Below, in pieces: positions 7,738-17,614 of a DNA stretch of 64,000 bases. The stretch comes from Candidatus Enterococcus willemsii (GTDB lineage: Bacteria; Bacillota; Bacilli; Lactobacillales; Enterococcaceae). How positions within the stretch are numbered: position 1 is the stretch's first letter; each line of letters starts with the position of its first letter. Location: contig NZ_MAEL01000054.1 of the NCBI RefSeq assembly GCF_009933335.1, positions 271,149 through 335,148 of the forward strand, written 5' to 3'. The notes under the pieces are model-generated. The model was not told the origin of the DNA, ran no database searches, and saw only the letters and a list, made by a program, of their open reading frames with translations. A program made the translations under genes and the position numbers.

Positions 7738-9456
7738 ATGGCGTATCAGGCACTTTATCGTGTTTGGCGTTCACAACGCTTTGATGACGTTGTCGGGCAA
7801 CAAGCAATTACCCAAACATTGAAGAATGCAATTATCCAAAAGCAAATTTCTCATGCCTATCTATTTACCGGACCACGAGGAACAGGGAAAACAAGTGCTG
7901 CAAAAATTCTTGCCAAAGCGGTTAACTGCCCGCACAGTCAAGATGGCGAACCATGTAATGAATGCGAGATGTGTCGTTCGATTACAGCAGGCACACAAGA
8001 AGATGTCATTGAGATTGATGCTGCCAGTAACAATGGGGTAGAAGAAATTCGCTTTATTCGTGATCGGGCAAATTATGCACCGACCCAAGCAACTTATAAA
8101 GTTTATATTGTTGACGAAGTTCATATGCTTTCAACGGGTGCTTTTAATGCCTTATTAAAAACATTAGAAGAACCGCGAAAAAATGTGATTTTTATTTTAG
8201 CAACAACGGAACCTCATAAAATTCCAGCGACAATTATTTCGCGTACCCAACGATTTGACTTTAAGCGAATTCGAACCGAAGATATTATGGCGCATTTGGC
8301 GCATATTTTGAATGAAAATCAGATTGGTTATGAAGAGCAAGCATTGCAAGTAATTGCTCGTGCCGCTGAAGGAGGCATGCGTGATGCCTTAAGTATTTTG
8401 GATCAAGCGATTTCCTTTAGTGACGGGACAATAACGCTGCAAAATGCTATGGAAGTGACCGGTAGTCTTACGTTTGAAATGATGGATCAATTTATTGGTA
8501 ACTGCCAAACGCACAATGTATCTGGTGCATTGACAATGCTTGAAGAAATGTTAGCATCAGGGAAAGAAGCCCGTCGCTTACTCGAAAATTTATTGGTTTA
8601 TTGTCGTGATTTATTAATCTATCAACAAGCCCCGCAACTCTTATTGGAAAAGGCAGGGCATGTCACAGATGCCTTTCAAACGTTAGCAAAAGAAACATCC
8701 GTCGCTCAGCTATACCAATGGATTGATATCTTAAACGCGACGCAAAATGATGTCCGTTTCACAACCAATCCGACGATTTATTTAGAAGTTGCAACGGTGA
8801 AATTAGCGAGTAGCCCAGCCCAAGCAACACCAACTACTACCGCAGAACCGATAGCAAGCGATGATGTGCAACAGTTGAAAAAAGAAGTGCAGGCATTACG
8901 GCAGGAATTACAGCAATTGAAACAAAACGGTGTGGCTGCCACGCCACAAGAAGTACGACCAACGCCAAAACGTAAAGCACAAACAAGTAGTTATCGCGTA
9001 CCAAAAGAACGAGTCTTTAGTGTCTTGCAAGAAGCAACAAAACAAGATTTAGTCAATGTTAAGATGGTTTGGGACGATTTGTTAGCTAGTTTATCAGCTA
9101 CCCAAAAAGCCATGCTTCGTGCAAGTGAACCAAAAGCAGCCAGTTCAAAAGGGTTGGTCATTGCCTTTGATTATGAGATTATTTGTCAACGAGCGGCCAA
9201 TGACTCAGAATTTTCGGCTGCAGTGCAAAATAATCTTAGCCGTATGATTCAAAATTATGGTCCAGATCCAATTTTTATTACGGCAGATAGTTGGCCTGAG
9301 CTACGAAAAGAGTTTTTATCAGGAAATCATGAAGTAGAACCAACTGAAGTATTTGAAGAAGATGAAGAGATAACTTTGATTCCTGAAGATGATGATCGTG
9401 TGGTAACAAAAGCACAAGAACTTTTTGGGGAATTAATCCAAATTGAAGAAAATTAA
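7738..9456 (+). CDS. dnaX: DNA polymerase III subunit tau/gamma
   Basis: Clamp-loader ATPase of 572 residues that loads the beta clamp and ties the replicase together. Walker A GPRGTGKTSAAK lies near residue 45, the zinc module CPHSQDGEPCNECEMC near 64-79, Walker B with DEVHML near 118-123, then the collar domain and a tau-type C-terminal region. I start at the ATG at 7738, which has AAGAGGTG 8 nt upstream, rather than at an earlier in-frame ATG. It is first in a tightly packed block with ybaB, recR, tmk, darA, holB, ricT and yabA, a classic Firmicute order. Confidence 0.97.
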   Translation: MAYQALYRVWRSQRFDDVVGQQAITQTLKNAIIQKQISHAYLFTGPRGTGKTSAAKILAKAVNCPHSQDGEPCNECEMCRSITAGTQEDVIEIDAASNNGVEEIRFIRDRANYAPTQATYKVYIVDEVHMLSTGAFNALLKTLEEPRKNVIFILATTEPHKIPATIISRTQRFDFKRIRTEDIMAHLAHILNENQIGYEEQALQVIARAAEGGMRDALSILDQAISFSDGTITLQNAMEVTGSLTFEMMDQFIGNCQTHNVSGALTMLEEMLASGKEARRLLENLLVYCRDLLIYQQAPQLLLEKAGHVTDAFQTLAKETSVAQLYQWIDILNATQNDVRFTTNPTIYLEVATVKLASSPAQATPTTTAEPIASDDVQQLKKEVQALRQELQQLKQNGVAATPQEVRPTPKRKAQTSSYRVPKERVFSVLQEATKQDLVNVKMVWDDLLASLSATQKAMLRASEPKAASSKGLVIAFDYEIICQRAANDSEFSAAVQNNLSRMIQNYGPDPIFITADSWPELRKEFLSGNHEVEPTEVFEEDEEITLIPEDDDRVVTKAQELFGELIQIEEN

Positions 9457-9474
9457 GAATGGAGAGATTGATTT

Positions 9475-9789
9475 ATGATGCGAGGAATGGGAAACATGCA
9501 AGGCATGATGAAACAAGTACAAAAAATGCAAAAGGATATGAAAAAAGCACAAGATGCATTGAATGAAAAAGAATTTATCGGAGAATCAACAAATGGTTAC
9601 GTGAAAGTAACAGCTACAGGCGACCGTAAAATGAAAGATATCGTTATTGCACCAGATGTCATTGATGCAGAAGATCCAGAAATGTTGCAAGATTTAGTTT
9701 TAATGGCGGTTAATGATGTATTAGGTAAAGTAGAAAAAGAAACAGAAGCGACGATGGGTAAATATACAAAAGGACTTCCAGGATTCTAA
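9475..9789 (+). CDS. YbaB/EbfC nucleoid-associated protein
   Basis: A 104-residue DNA-binding protein, usually a homodimer. It has the family's Met/Gln/Gly-rich start ([19 protein letters not shown]), a coiled helix, and the core [20 protein letters not shown]. It sits 18 bp after dnaX and 25 bp before recR, the usual dnaX-ybaB-recR arrangement. Start at ATG 9475, with GGAGAG upstream; the next codon is also ATG, so a one-residue-shorter form is possible. Confidence 0.95.
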   Translation: MMRGMGNMQGMMKQVQKMQKDMKKAQDALNEKEFIGESTNGYVKVTATGDRKMKDIVIAPDVIDAEDPEMLQDLVLMAVNDVLGKVEKETEATMGKYTKGLPGF

Positions 9790-9814
9790 GAAGTCCTGAA
9801 AGGAGTCTTGACTT

Positions 9815-10411
9815 GTGCAATATCCAGAACCTATTGCAAGATTGATTGCAAGTTACATGAATTTACCAGGAATTGGTCAAAAAACAGCCACTCGTCTTGC
9901 GTTTCATACCATTGATATGAAAGATGAAGTGGTCAATGAATTTGCAAAATCGTTATTGAGTGTCAAACGTGACTTAACTTTTTGTAGTGTTTGTGGCAAC
10001 ATTACCGAAGATGATCCTTGTGAGATTTGTTCGAATACGACACGTGATCGAACAACGATTTTAGTGGTTGAAGAACCAAAAGATGTGATGGCTTTAGAAA
10101 AAATGCGTGAATATCACGGATTATATCATGTGCTTCACGGTGTATTATCACCAATGGAGGGCACAGGTCCAGAAGATATTAACATCCCTAGTTTGATCCA
10201 ACGCCTGCACGATGCAGAAGTGACTGAAGTCATTTTGGCAACCAATGCCACTACAGAAGGTGAGGCAACTGCGATGTATCTATCGCGTCTTATCAAACCA
10301 GCAGGAATTAAAGTAACACGCCTTGCACATGGGTTATCTGTCGGAAGCGATATCGAATATGCAGATGAAGTGACCTTATTAAAAGCTGTTGAAGGTCGAA
10401 GAGAACTGTAA
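9815..10411 (+). CDS. recR: Recombination protein RecR
   Basis: A 198-residue mediator that works with RecO and RecF to load RecA on gapped DNA. The helix-hairpin-helix [15 protein letters not shown] lies near residue 17, the zinc finger [16 protein letters not shown] near 56-71, and a Toprim domain follows ([16 protein letters not shown], then [16 protein letters not shown]). GTG start with AAAGGAG upstream. Length and motifs are standard. Confidence 0.97.
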   Translation: MQYPEPIARLIASYMNLPGIGQKTATRLAFHTIDMKDEVVNEFAKSLLSVKRDLTFCSVCGNITEDDPCEICSNTTRDRTTILVVEEPKDVMALEKMREYHGLYHVLHGVLSPMEGTGPEDINIPSLIQRLHDAEVTEVILATNATTEGEATAMYLSRLIKPAGIKVTRLAHGLSVGSDIEYADEVTLLKAVEGRREL

Positions 10412-10439
10412 AAATATATAAATGATGGAGGAACCCATA

Positions 10440-11078
10440 GTGAATGGAATTTTCATAACAATTGAAGGTCCTGATGGTGCAGGAAAAACCAGTGTCATTA
10501 ATGAATTGTATCCACGATTACAATTAATGGCTAAAAAAGGAATTGTCAAAACAAGAGAACCTGGTGGTGTGGCAATTTCTGAAAAAATTCGCCAAATTAT
10601 TTTAGATCCCAAACATGCTGAAATGGATGAGCGGACCGAGGCTTTGCTGTATGCAGCAGCTCGTCGTCAACATTTAGTTGAAGTTATTTTGCCAGCTTTA
10701 AATGCAGGGAAAATTGTGATTTGTGATCGTTTTGTGGATAGTTCACTTGCCTACCAAGGTGCAGGACGACGTATCGGTGTGAACGAAATTGCTGAAATCA
10801 ATGAGTTTGCTACCGAAGGAACTACGCCTGATTTTACGCTATATTTAGACGTTGACTCAGACACAGGTTTACGAAGAATTCAACAACATCGATCTCATCA
10901 AGTTGACCGATTGGACTCAGAAGGGTTAGAATTTCATCAAAGGGTACGCCACGCTTATCTGAAATTAGCAGAAGAAAATCCAGTACGCATTCATCGTGTA
11001 GATGCCCGGATGAGTTTGCAAGAGGTGGTAGAGGCGAGTTATTCTGCAATTGTAGAAGCTTATCCCCAGTACTTTTAA
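10440..11078 (+). CDS. tmk: Thymidylate kinase
   Basis: Phosphorylates dTMP to dTDP for DNA synthesis. P-loop EGPDGAGKTSV lies near residue 8, the DR(F/Y) motif appears as CDRFVDSSLAYQGAGR near 92, and the lid region follows. I choose the GTG at 10440 because GGAGG is 8 nt upstream and the resulting 212 residues match the family; the upstream ATG at 10422 would absorb the ribosome site. It follows recR by 28 bp. Confidence 0.95.
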   Translation: MNGIFITIEGPDGAGKTSVINELYPRLQLMAKKGIVKTREPGGVAISEKIRQIILDPKHAEMDERTEALLYAAARRQHLVEVILPALNAGKIVICDRFVDSSLAYQGAGRRIGVNEIAEINEFATEGTTPDFTLYLDVDSDTGLRRIQQHRSHQVDRLDSEGLEFHQRVRHAYLKLAEENPVRIHRVDARMSLQEVVEASYSAIVEAYPQYF

Positions 11079-11100
11079 TGTATAAAGGAGAGAATTTATT

Positions 11101-11430
11101 ATGAAATTAGTTATGGCGATTGTACAAGACAAGGACAGTAACCGATTGGCAAATGAATTTGTTGATGCAAACATTCGAGCAACAAAATTATCATCAACAG
11201 GTGGCTTTTTAAAAGCAGGAAACAGCACGTTTATTATCGGAATTGAAGATGAACGAGTGGATGAAGCATTGGAACTAATCAAGAAAACATGTCAATCAAG
11301 AAAACAATACGTATCTACACCAATGACTTTAGATGTGTCATTAGACGGACAAGTACCTTATCCTGTTGAAGTTGAAGTTGGTGGTTCAACCGTATTCGTT
11401 TTACCAGTTGAAGGGTTTCATCAATATTAA
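11101..11430 (+). CDS. darA: Cyclic-di-AMP receptor DarA/PstA (YaaQ)
   Basis: A 109-residue PII-like trimeric protein that binds cyclic di-AMP. It shows the family core MKLVMAIVQDKDSNRLANEF, the nucleotide-binding segment RATKLSSTGGFLKAGNSTF and IGIEDERVDEALELIKKTC. It is always found in this tmk-darA-holB setting in Firmicutes. Its downstream partner is still poorly understood in the family. Confidence 0.95.
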   Translation: MKLVMAIVQDKDSNRLANEFVDANIRATKLSSTGGFLKAGNSTFIIGIEDERVDEALELIKKTCQSRKQYVSTPMTLDVSLDGQVPYPVEVEVGGSTVFVLPVEGFHQY

Positions 11431-11441
11431 GGAGGATTCTT

Positions 11442-12368
11442 ATGGAGGAAGGTACATTTTTAGCTGAATACCAACCCCTAGTCTACTCTCAAATGAAAAA
11501 AAATGTTGAGCATGAGCGTTTGGCTCATGCTTATCTTTTTGAAGGCGATAGTGGTACAGGTAAACATGAAATGAGTATCTGGTTAGCGAAGCGTCTTTTT
11601 TGTGAAGCGGAAGAAAAGCCTTGCAATCAATGCATTAATTGTTTGCGAATCGAGATGGGGGAACATCCCAATGTTCGAACAGTAGCACCCGATGGCCAAA
11701 CCATTAAAGTGGATCAAATTCGTCAATTACAAGCAGAATTTTCTAAAAGCGGATTTGAAACTAGACAGCAAGTCTTTATCATTCAGCAAGCAGAAAAAAT
11801 GAATATCAGTGCAGCCAATAGTTTATTAAAATTTTTAGAAGAGCCTACAGGGAGTTTTTTAGCTATTTTGGAAACCAATGCCTTAGGACGAATTTTACCG
11901 ACGATTCAATCACGCTGCCAAGTGATTCATTTTTCACCACTGCCAAAAGAAAAGTTACAAGAAAGATTGCAAAAAGACGGAATAACACCTCAAACTGCTG
12001 AACTTCTGACGAGTCTAACAAATAGTTATGACAAAGCAGTTGAAATCTCTCATGATGAATGGTTTAATGGTGCTAAGGATATTGTTTTAAAATGGTTTGA
12101 ATACTTAAAGAAGAATGATCCACAAAGTTTTATTTTTGTACAAAAAAGACTGCTAACTATTGCGAAGGAAAAATCGCAACAACGATTAATTTTAGCGATA
12201 TTGTTGTTTTATTTTCAACGAGAGCGCAATCAATTTTTAGTACAAAAGATACAAGTAGATGGGATTAATCGGAATTTAGAGCTAATCTTGCAAGCGCAAC
12301 AAAAATTAGATGCCAATGTCTCATTTCAAGGCGTAGCAGAGCAGCTTGTGTTACGAATCATACAATAA
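11442..12368 (+). CDS. holB: DNA polymerase III subunit delta prime
   Basis: Clamp-loader subunit (308 residues) that works with the tau/gamma subunit encoded at the head of this block. The P-loop region is degenerate in the usual HolB manner (FEGDSGTGKHEMSIWLAK), the zinc module is CEAEEKPCNQCINC, and the sensor and arginine-rich part follow (ANSLLKFLEEP; LPTIQSRCQVIHF). It starts 11 bp after darA with AAGGAGG upstream. Confidence 0.95.
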   Translation: MEEGTFLAEYQPLVYSQMKKNVEHERLAHAYLFEGDSGTGKHEMSIWLAKRLFCEAEEKPCNQCINCLRIEMGEHPNVRTVAPDGQTIKVDQIRQLQAEFSKSGFETRQQVFIIQQAEKMNISAANSLLKFLEEPTGSFLAILETNALGRILPTIQSRCQVIHFSPLPKEKLQERLQKDGITPQTAELLTSLTNSYDKAVEISHDEWFNGAKDIVLKWFEYLKKNDPQSFIFVQKRLLTIAKEKSQQRLILAILLFYFQRERNQFLVQKIQVDGINRNLELILQAQQKLDANVSFQGVAEQLVLRIIQ

Positions 12369-12397
12369 AATGACATCCATCAGAAAGGAGGAGACAC

Positions 12398-13228
12398 ATG
12401 GTAAAAGTAGTGGGCATTCGTTATCGTCAAGCCGGGCGAATCTATTATTTTTCTCCGGGTGAAACTGAATTTTTATATGATGATAAGGTCTTGGTGGAGT
12501 CTCAACAAGCAAAATATATAGCAACGGTCGCTATTCCGAATAAAGAAATGGCAGAAGAAGATTTACCAGATGACTTAAAACCGGTGCTTCATAAAGCAAC
12601 CGAAGCAGAGTTACAACAAGATGAACAAAATAAACAAGATGCCAAAGAAGCATTGCAAATTGGTAAGAAAAAAATTCGTGAACATCAATTAGAAATGAAA
12701 TTAGTTGATGTCGAATATACATTTGACCGCAGTAAAATGATTTTCCAGTTTACTGCTGATGGACGGATTGATTTCCGTGAATTGGTTAAAGATTTAGCGA
12801 GTATTTTCCGTACCCGTATTGAATTACGACAAATTGGTGTGCGTGATGAAGCCAAAATTTTAGGTGGGATTGGTCCTTGTGGGCGTCAATTATGCTGCTC
12901 AACCTTCTTAGGTGATTTCGTCCCCGTTTCAATTAAAATGGCAAAAGATCAAGGTTTATCACTAAATCCAACAAAAATTTCTGGCTTATGTGGTCGATTA
13001 ATGTGTTGTTTGAATTATGAGAACGATGCTTATGAAGAAGCAAAACGAGAATTACCAGATTTTGGTACAGAAGTTCAAACGCCTGATGGTAAAGGTCGTG
13101 TGATTGGTTTAAACATGCTAAGTCGTGTCATCAAAGTTCGTTTGTTTGGTAAAGAAACGCCTGTTGAGTATGACTATGAAGAATTACAAGAAACTGCCAA
13201 AGCAGGTGAAACTGATGTCAATGGATAA
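12398..13228 (+). CDS. ricT: PSP1-domain protein RicT (YaaT)
   Basis: A 276-residue member of the RicTAF (YaaT-YmcA-YlbF) complex, which carries Fe-S clusters and promotes mRNA processing by RNase Y. The PSP1 domain covers roughly 60-150. The cysteine signature appears as [13 protein letters not shown] near 163 and [16 protein letters not shown] near 198. Preceded by AAAGGAGG. Its 3' end overlaps the start of yabA. Confidence 0.93.
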   Translation: MVKVVGIRYRQAGRIYYFSPGETEFLYDDKVLVESQQAKYIATVAIPNKEMAEEDLPDDLKPVLHKATEAELQQDEQNKQDAKEALQIGKKKIREHQLEMKLVDVEYTFDRSKMIFQFTADGRIDFRELVKDLASIFRTRIELRQIGVRDEAKILGGIGPCGRQLCCSTFLGDFVPVSIKMAKDQGLSLNPTKISGLCGRLMCCLNYENDAYEEAKRELPDFGTEVQTPDGKGRVIGLNMLSRVIKVRLFGKETPVEYDYEELQETAKAGETDVNG

Positions 13229-13565
13229 GCGTTCTTTATATGACGGTCTGAATGACTTTGAAAATGATTTAAAACGTTTATTGGATAATTTGGCTGAAAT
13301 GAAAAATTCGCTACAAGAAGTAGTCGAAAAAAATGCCACGTTAGAATTGGAAAATCAACGTCTGCGTGAACATATTCGTGAACTAAATCAAGTGGATCAA
13401 CCTTCTGAAAAAGTGAAACAAGAATTATCGCAATCGCGCATGAATTTAGAAAAAATTTACGAAGAAGGCTTCCACGTATGCTATGATTCGTATGGTTCAA
13501 GACGAGAGTATGACGAACCTTGTGCTTTTTGTTTAGAAGTCATTTATCGTGAAAGCGGAAGTTAG
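13221..13565 (+). CDS. yabA: Replication initiation control protein YabA
   Basis: A 114-residue regulator that binds DnaA and DnaN to restrain initiation. Residues 1-60 are a leucine-zipper coiled coil ([19 protein letters not shown]). The C-terminal zinc module is [10 protein letters not shown]...EPCAFC. The start overlaps ricT by 8 bp. An ATG at 13215 is two codons longer and lies 5 nt after AGGTGA; I use the ATG at 13221 because known YabA proteins begin MDK. Either is possible. Confidence 0.92.
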   Translation: MDKRSLYDGLNDFENDLKRLLDNLAEMKNSLQEVVEKNATLELENQRLREHIRELNQVDQPSEKVKQELSQSRMNLEKIYEEGFHVCYDSYGSRREYDEPCAFCLEVIYRESGS

Positions 13566-13569
13566 AGAT

Positions 13570-13600
13570 AAAGACTGGCAAATTATTGTCCAGTCTTTTT
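13570..13600 (+). terminator. Terminator or attenuator between yabA and rsmI
   Basis: Stem AAAGACTGG/CCAGTCTTT with an 11-nt loop and a short T-run. The rsmI ribosome site follows within about 5 nt, so there is no room for a separate promoter; read-through must feed rsmI. Confidence 0.7.
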
Positions 13601-13617
13601 GTTGAGGAGTGACATAA

Positions 13618-14475
13618 TTGAAAAAACAACGCAGTTTTAAAGAGCAAAAGGGGACACTGTATCTCGTGCCGACACCGATTGGTAATTTGGAAGACATGAC
13701 TTTTCGTAGTGTGAAAACATTGCGAGAAGTCCAGTTAATTGCCAGCGAGGATACACGTAATACGCAGAAGTTATTGAATCATTTTGAGATTACTGTTCCT
13801 CAAAAAAGTTTACACGAACACAATTACAAAGAACGAATTCCACAATTAATCACGTTGCTAAAAGACGGAAAAAATATTGCCCAAGTTAGTGATGCAGGGA
13901 TGCCTTCCATTAGTGATCCGGGTCATGAATTGGTCGTTGCGTGTATTGAAGAAGACATTCCAGTGGTGTCGCTGCCTGGCGCAACAGCTGGTCTAACAGC
14001 CTTAATTGCTTCTGGGTTAGTGCCACAGCCAAATTATTTTTATGGTTTCTTAGCACGTAAGAAAAAAGAGCAGATACAAGAGTTAACTGAACTAATGTAC
14101 CAATCAGCAACGATGATTTTTTATGAGTCACCCTATCGTTTAGGTGCGACGATTCGTAATATGGTTGAGGTTTTTGGTCCGAATCGTCAAGCAGTTATTT
14201 GCCGAGAATTAACCAAGATTCATGAAGAATATTTACGAGGAACCTTGCAAGAATTAGCGGAGTATTTAGCTGAAACAAGCGTGAAAGGTGAATGTTGCTT
14301 AATGGTCGAAGGAAGTGCAGAATCTGCTCCTGAAGAAGACGAAGGAACTTTAATGGAACAAATCGAAGCCTTATTAACCACAGGAATCAAACCGAATGAT
14401 GCGATTAAAGAAGTTGCCAAAAAAAATGGATTAAAAAAACAAATCGTTTATAATGAGTTTCACGGCATTCATTAG
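13618..14475 (+). CDS. rsmI: 16S rRNA (cytidine1402-2'-O)-methyltransferase
   Basis: Tetrapyrrole-methylase-fold enzyme (285 residues) that methylates the ribose of C1402 in the decoding centre. Key segments: LYLVPTPIGNLEDMTFR near residue 14, SEDTRNTQKLLNHF near 45, VSDAGMPSISDPG near 90, FYGFLARKKKEQ near 140. TTG start with GAGGAG upstream. It closes the dnaX-to-yabA block, separated by a short hairpin. Confidence 0.95.
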   Translation: MKKQRSFKEQKGTLYLVPTPIGNLEDMTFRSVKTLREVQLIASEDTRNTQKLLNHFEITVPQKSLHEHNYKERIPQLITLLKDGKNIAQVSDAGMPSISDPGHELVVACIEEDIPVVSLPGATAGLTALIASGLVPQPNYFYGFLARKKKEQIQELTELMYQSATMIFYESPYRLGATIRNMVEVFGPNRQAVICRELTKIHEEYLRGTLQELAEYLAETSVKGECCLMVEGSAESAPEEDEGTLMEQIEALLTTGIKPNDAIKEVAKKNGLKKQIVYNEFHGIH

Positions 14476-14501
14476 AAGAAAAAACAATAACTCCGCAAAA
14501 T

Positions 14502-14547
14502 AAAACCTTATGCAGCTATTTTCAAAACAGCTTGTATAAGGTTTTTT
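14502..14547 (+). terminator. Terminator after rsmI
   Basis: Stem AAAACCTTAT/ATAAGGTTTT with an inner AGCT-containing helix, followed by a T-run. Confidence 0.85.
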
Positions 14548-14601
14548 ATTATGAAAAAAGCGACTATTCATTTTAGTTAACGTCAAAGTAAATGTGAATA
14601 C

Positions 14602-14631
14602 TTGTAGGGGAACGTTCGTTTGTATTATAAT
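14602..14631 (+). promoter_or_regulatory. dinB promoter with LexA box in the spacer
   Basis: TTGTAG at 14602, 18-bp spacer, TATAAT at 14626-14631. Inside the spacer lies GAACGTTCGTTTG (14610-14622), one base off the Firmicute LexA core GAAC-N4-GTTC. dinB is a standard SOS gene, so this box anchors the motif for this genome. Confidence 0.75.
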
Positions 14632-14650
14632 GTAGTTGAGGTGATAACTG

Positions 14651-15781
14651 ATGACGGGCTTACAATTTCCTTTAAAAAATGATACATCACGTAAAATAAT
14701 TCATATTGACATGGACGCTTTTTTTGCATCAGTAGAAGAACGCGACAATCCAGAGTTAGCTAAGAAACCGTTGGTAATTGCTCGTCATCCACGAGATACT
14801 GGGGGGCGTGGCGTCGTGACCACTGCTAATTATTTGGCTCGACAATATGGGATTCACTCTGCGATGAGTGCACAAAAAGCGTTTGAATTATGTCCTCAAG
14901 CTCATTTTATGCCAGGAAATTATCATAAGTATCGGGAAATTTCAGAGAAAGTCCGAGAAATTTTCCAACGTTATACGGAGGTCATTGAACCAGTGTCGAT
15001 TGATGAAGCCTATTTAGACGTGACTGAAAATAAAATTAATAGTACATCAGCTATCAAAATTGCAAAACTGATTCAGCATGATATCTGGAAAGAAGTGCAT
15101 CTGACATGTTCGGCAGGTGTGAGTTACAATAAATTTTTAGCTAAATTAGCCTCTGATTTTGAGAAACCACGTGGCTTAACTGTGGTTACACCAGAAAATG
15201 CTCAGCGTTTTTTAGTCAATTTACCAATTGAAAAATTTCACGGTGTGGGGAAAAAGACCGTACCAAAAATGCATGAATTAGGTATCTTTACTGGACAAGA
15301 GTTATATGAAAAATCTGAGATGGAACTAATTCAATCGTTTGGAAAAATGGGGTACTCCTTGTATCGAAAAGTCCGAGGGATACACAACTCACCAGTAAGT
15401 GTTACGCGTGAACGCAAGTCTGTTGGTAAAGAACATACTTATGGTCAAGTGTTACGGACTGAGGAAGCTTGTTTGACCCAATTACGTAGACTATCAGAAG
15501 AAGTTGCGGAGAGTTTAAAACGGGTACAAAAACATGGAAAAACAGTCGTGCTAAAAGTTCGTTATGCCGATTATACCACCATCACGAAACGAACAACCCT
15601 AAGACAATATGTACACAAAAAAGAAGATATTTTTTCACAGGCAAGTTTGATTTGGGAAGAAATTATGGGAATTGAGAAAGGCATTCGCTTGTTGGGGGTA
15701 ACTGTGACAAACTTGGATCCATTGACTTATGAAAATATTGTTTTACCTTTATGGGAAATTGGAGACCCTTATAAAGAATAA
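14651..15781 (+). CDS. dinB: DNA polymerase IV
   Basis: Y-family translesion polymerase of 376 residues. Catalytic motifs: HIDMDAFFASVEERDNP near residue 19 and EPVSIDEAYLDVT near 114; the helix-hairpin-helix thumb FHGVGKKTVPKMHELGI and the little-finger domain follow. The promoter spacer holds a LexA box. ATG preceded by GAGGTGAT. Ends at a bidirectional terminator facing the Mga-like gene. Confidence 0.96.
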   Translation: MTGLQFPLKNDTSRKIIHIDMDAFFASVEERDNPELAKKPLVIARHPRDTGGRGVVTTANYLARQYGIHSAMSAQKAFELCPQAHFMPGNYHKYREISEKVREIFQRYTEVIEPVSIDEAYLDVTENKINSTSAIKIAKLIQHDIWKEVHLTCSAGVSYNKFLAKLASDFEKPRGLTVVTPENAQRFLVNLPIEKFHGVGKKTVPKMHELGIFTGQELYEKSEMELIQSFGKMGYSLYRKVRGIHNSPVSVTRERKSVGKEHTYGQVLRTEEACLTQLRRLSEEVAESLKRVQKHGKTVVLKVRYADYTTITKRTTLRQYVHKKEDIFSQASLIWEEIMGIEKGIRLLGVTVTNLDPLTYENIVLPLWEIGDPYKE

Positions 15782-15821
15782 AAGTTGAGGACAACAAAAG
15801 CGTTGGTCTCAACTTTTTTTA
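15782..15821. terminator. Bidirectional terminator between dinB and the Mga-like gene
   Basis: Stem AAAGTTGAG/CTCAACTTT with an extended inner helix (CAAC/GTTG), followed by a T-run on the plus strand. Convergent genes on both sides. Confidence 0.85.
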
Positions 15822-17240
15822 GTCTAATACGATTCTTTGAATGGCCTGATCAATTGTCGTTAAATCTTGCTTGGTTAGCTGAATACTTGTCATGACAAAA
15901 GTTTGATGTACAGCTAATTTTTCTCGATAATTAATCGTGCCAATAATTACATCAGCTTCTTGAGGGGTGGAAACCAACTGTACGTGATACTTATTTGAAA
16001 AGTGTAGAGCAACGGTATCTTTGATACGATGCAATGACAATGCCGTTAAGTCAGTAAATATAAAAAGTTTGATTTTAGGTAAAAAATAACGCAAAGGTAA
16101 ACAATATTCACACAATAAAAAACTTTGTGTCTCGAAATAAGCATCATTCCATGAAGTTGCTTGCACGAAAGCGGTCCAAAATTTCTGGAATTGTTGGAAA
16201 TAATAAGGCTGTGTTCGAGCCAGTTGGGAAAAGTCAACTGCAGGAAAAGCAGCTAGTAATGTCTGATCCACTTCGAAAAAGAAACTGGAAAAGTAACGCT
16301 TCAAAAAATTCTCATATAAAAAAGAACGATTGCTGTTGTCAAAGGGGCGAAAATAGTTCTCAAAGAGGGTAATCCATTGATTGAATGCCGCGTCGATTTC
16401 TTTGACAGATAAATTTGAAACATCAATCGGAATATCAAAATTGGCCAAGTTAGAATTATAAGCAGTTAACAATAGAAATTTCCACTCATCTTCTTCCCAT
16501 GAAGCTAATACTTCAGGTTTTTCGGGGAAGAGAAGATCATTTAGATGTGGGAAATTTTCTTTGTCGAAACAAATAGGCGACTGTTGGTCAATTGCTTGTT
16601 GACTGACGAACAACAGGAGCGCAAATACTTCTGTTTCTGTTTGACGAAAGGCTAATTTTAAATGCTGAGCAATTGCTTTTGTTTGTTCAAGGTAGGTATC
16701 GTGGGCATTGAGCCAATAAATATTTGATAGTTGGCGATGGACAATATAGAGAAAAATAAAAGTAAAACAACGAATTGTTGATTCTGCGCCAGTTATTTTC
16801 AATGTTTGCGATAACGTGATATGTAGACCATATTTGTTTAAATAACTATTAATTTCTTTTATTTTTCTTTGTAAAGTCGATAAACTGATGAAATGTTCGC
16901 GACAAAAATCAGAAGTTGATAAGGTACGCTTAAATAAAATTTTTTGATAAATGCTAAAAGCTAAATCTTGAGAGGCGATAAAATCCAATAATTTCTGCAT
17001 ATTTTCAGAATGACGGACTAATTTAATACCGCGATGGCGATTGATTACTAATTCAACTTCTTTATTTGGGTAGCAACGCATAATAATATCTTGTAAATCC
17101 TTACATATTTTTTGAACTTGTCCCAGTGTAGAATATCCTAATGTTTCCAATAATTGGTTGCTTGGAATGTAATCAACTTGTTCGTCTAAATGCCGAAGAA
17201 TATCACGCATCATCCAAATTGATGGGGTAAAACCAAACAT
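15819..17240 (-). CDS. Mga-family transcriptional regulator, paralogue 1
   Basis: A 473-residue regulator. An N-terminal winged-helix part is followed by the Mga-type HTH EHFISLSTLQRKIKEINSYL near residues 115-135, a helical PRD-like middle, and a C-terminal EIIB-like part ending with ADVIIGTINYREK. It is clearly homologous along its whole length to the protein at 22860-24290: shared segments include EHFISLSTL, YGLHITLSQ/IGLHITLGQ and NSNLANFDIPID/NSNLANYDSPID. The two genes flank and converge on the adhesin interval, with this one divergent from the adhesin. Mga relatives usually control surface proteins in response to PTS sugar status; that role is inferred. Confidence 0.85.
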   Translation of the reverse strand: MFGFTPSIWMMRDILRHLDEQVDYIPSNQLLETLGYSTLGQVQKICKDLQDIIMRCYPNKEVELVINRHRGIKLVRHSENMQKLLDFIASQDLAFSIYQKILFKRTLSTSDFCREHFISLSTLQRKIKEINSYLNKYGLHITLSQTLKITGAESTIRCFTFIFLYIVHRQLSNIYWLNAHDTYLEQTKAIAQHLKLAFRQTETEVFALLLFVSQQAIDQQSPICFDKENFPHLNDLLFPEKPEVLASWEEDEWKFLLLTAYNSNLANFDIPIDVSNLSVKEIDAAFNQWITLFENYFRPFDNSNRSFLYENFLKRYFSSFFFEVDQTLLAAFPAVDFSQLARTQPYYFQQFQKFWTAFVQATSWNDAYFETQSFLLCEYCLPLRYFLPKIKLFIFTDLTALSLHRIKDTVALHFSNKYHVQLVSTPQEADVIIGTINYREKLAVHQTFVMTSIQLTKQDLTTIDQAIQRIVLD

Positions 17241-17614
17241 AAATAATTCACTTCCTTTATTGTAGAAAACTTAAATTTAATCAAGTTTTGCTAATTTGTC
17301 AATATTCAGAAAAATACTCATCGCAAGTGGTTTTTAGAGTGCTGAATAGGTTGTTATTAATAAATTTGAATTAAACGGTTGTTTTGTTCTTTTTTTTTCC
17401 TTTTTTACTATTGAAATAAACAATTATGTACCAAAAAGGGAGAAAGAGAAGCCGTTTCGTAGTTTAAATTACCCCTACTCATTATTCATTGATTAGAATA
17501 CGATTTAATGAAGATAACAAAAAATGTTTTGACCGCATAGAATAAAAATATAGTTAGGTAAAAAAGATGCATTGCCTAACGGACAAGAACAACTGAAAAG
17601 TGGAGGGATTTATC
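17241..17614. other. Divergent control region upstream of the adhesin
   Basis: 374 bp, AT-rich, between the Mga-like gene and the adhesin. A possible promoter for the adhesin is TGTTTT (17525) with TATAGT (17549). An imperfect inverted repeat, GTTAGGTAA/TTGCCTAAC (17553-17580), overlaps that -10 and could be an operator or a leader hairpin. The adhesin ribosome site GGAGG is at 17602-17606. No gene was found. Confidence 0.4.

Noticed and set aside
8870..8895. A6G run in dnaX as a programmed frameshift that makes a short gamma subunit
   Set aside because: The run is AAA AAA G in the reading frame, not the A AAA AAG slip arrangement, and the -1 frame has no nearby stop. No support for a second product.
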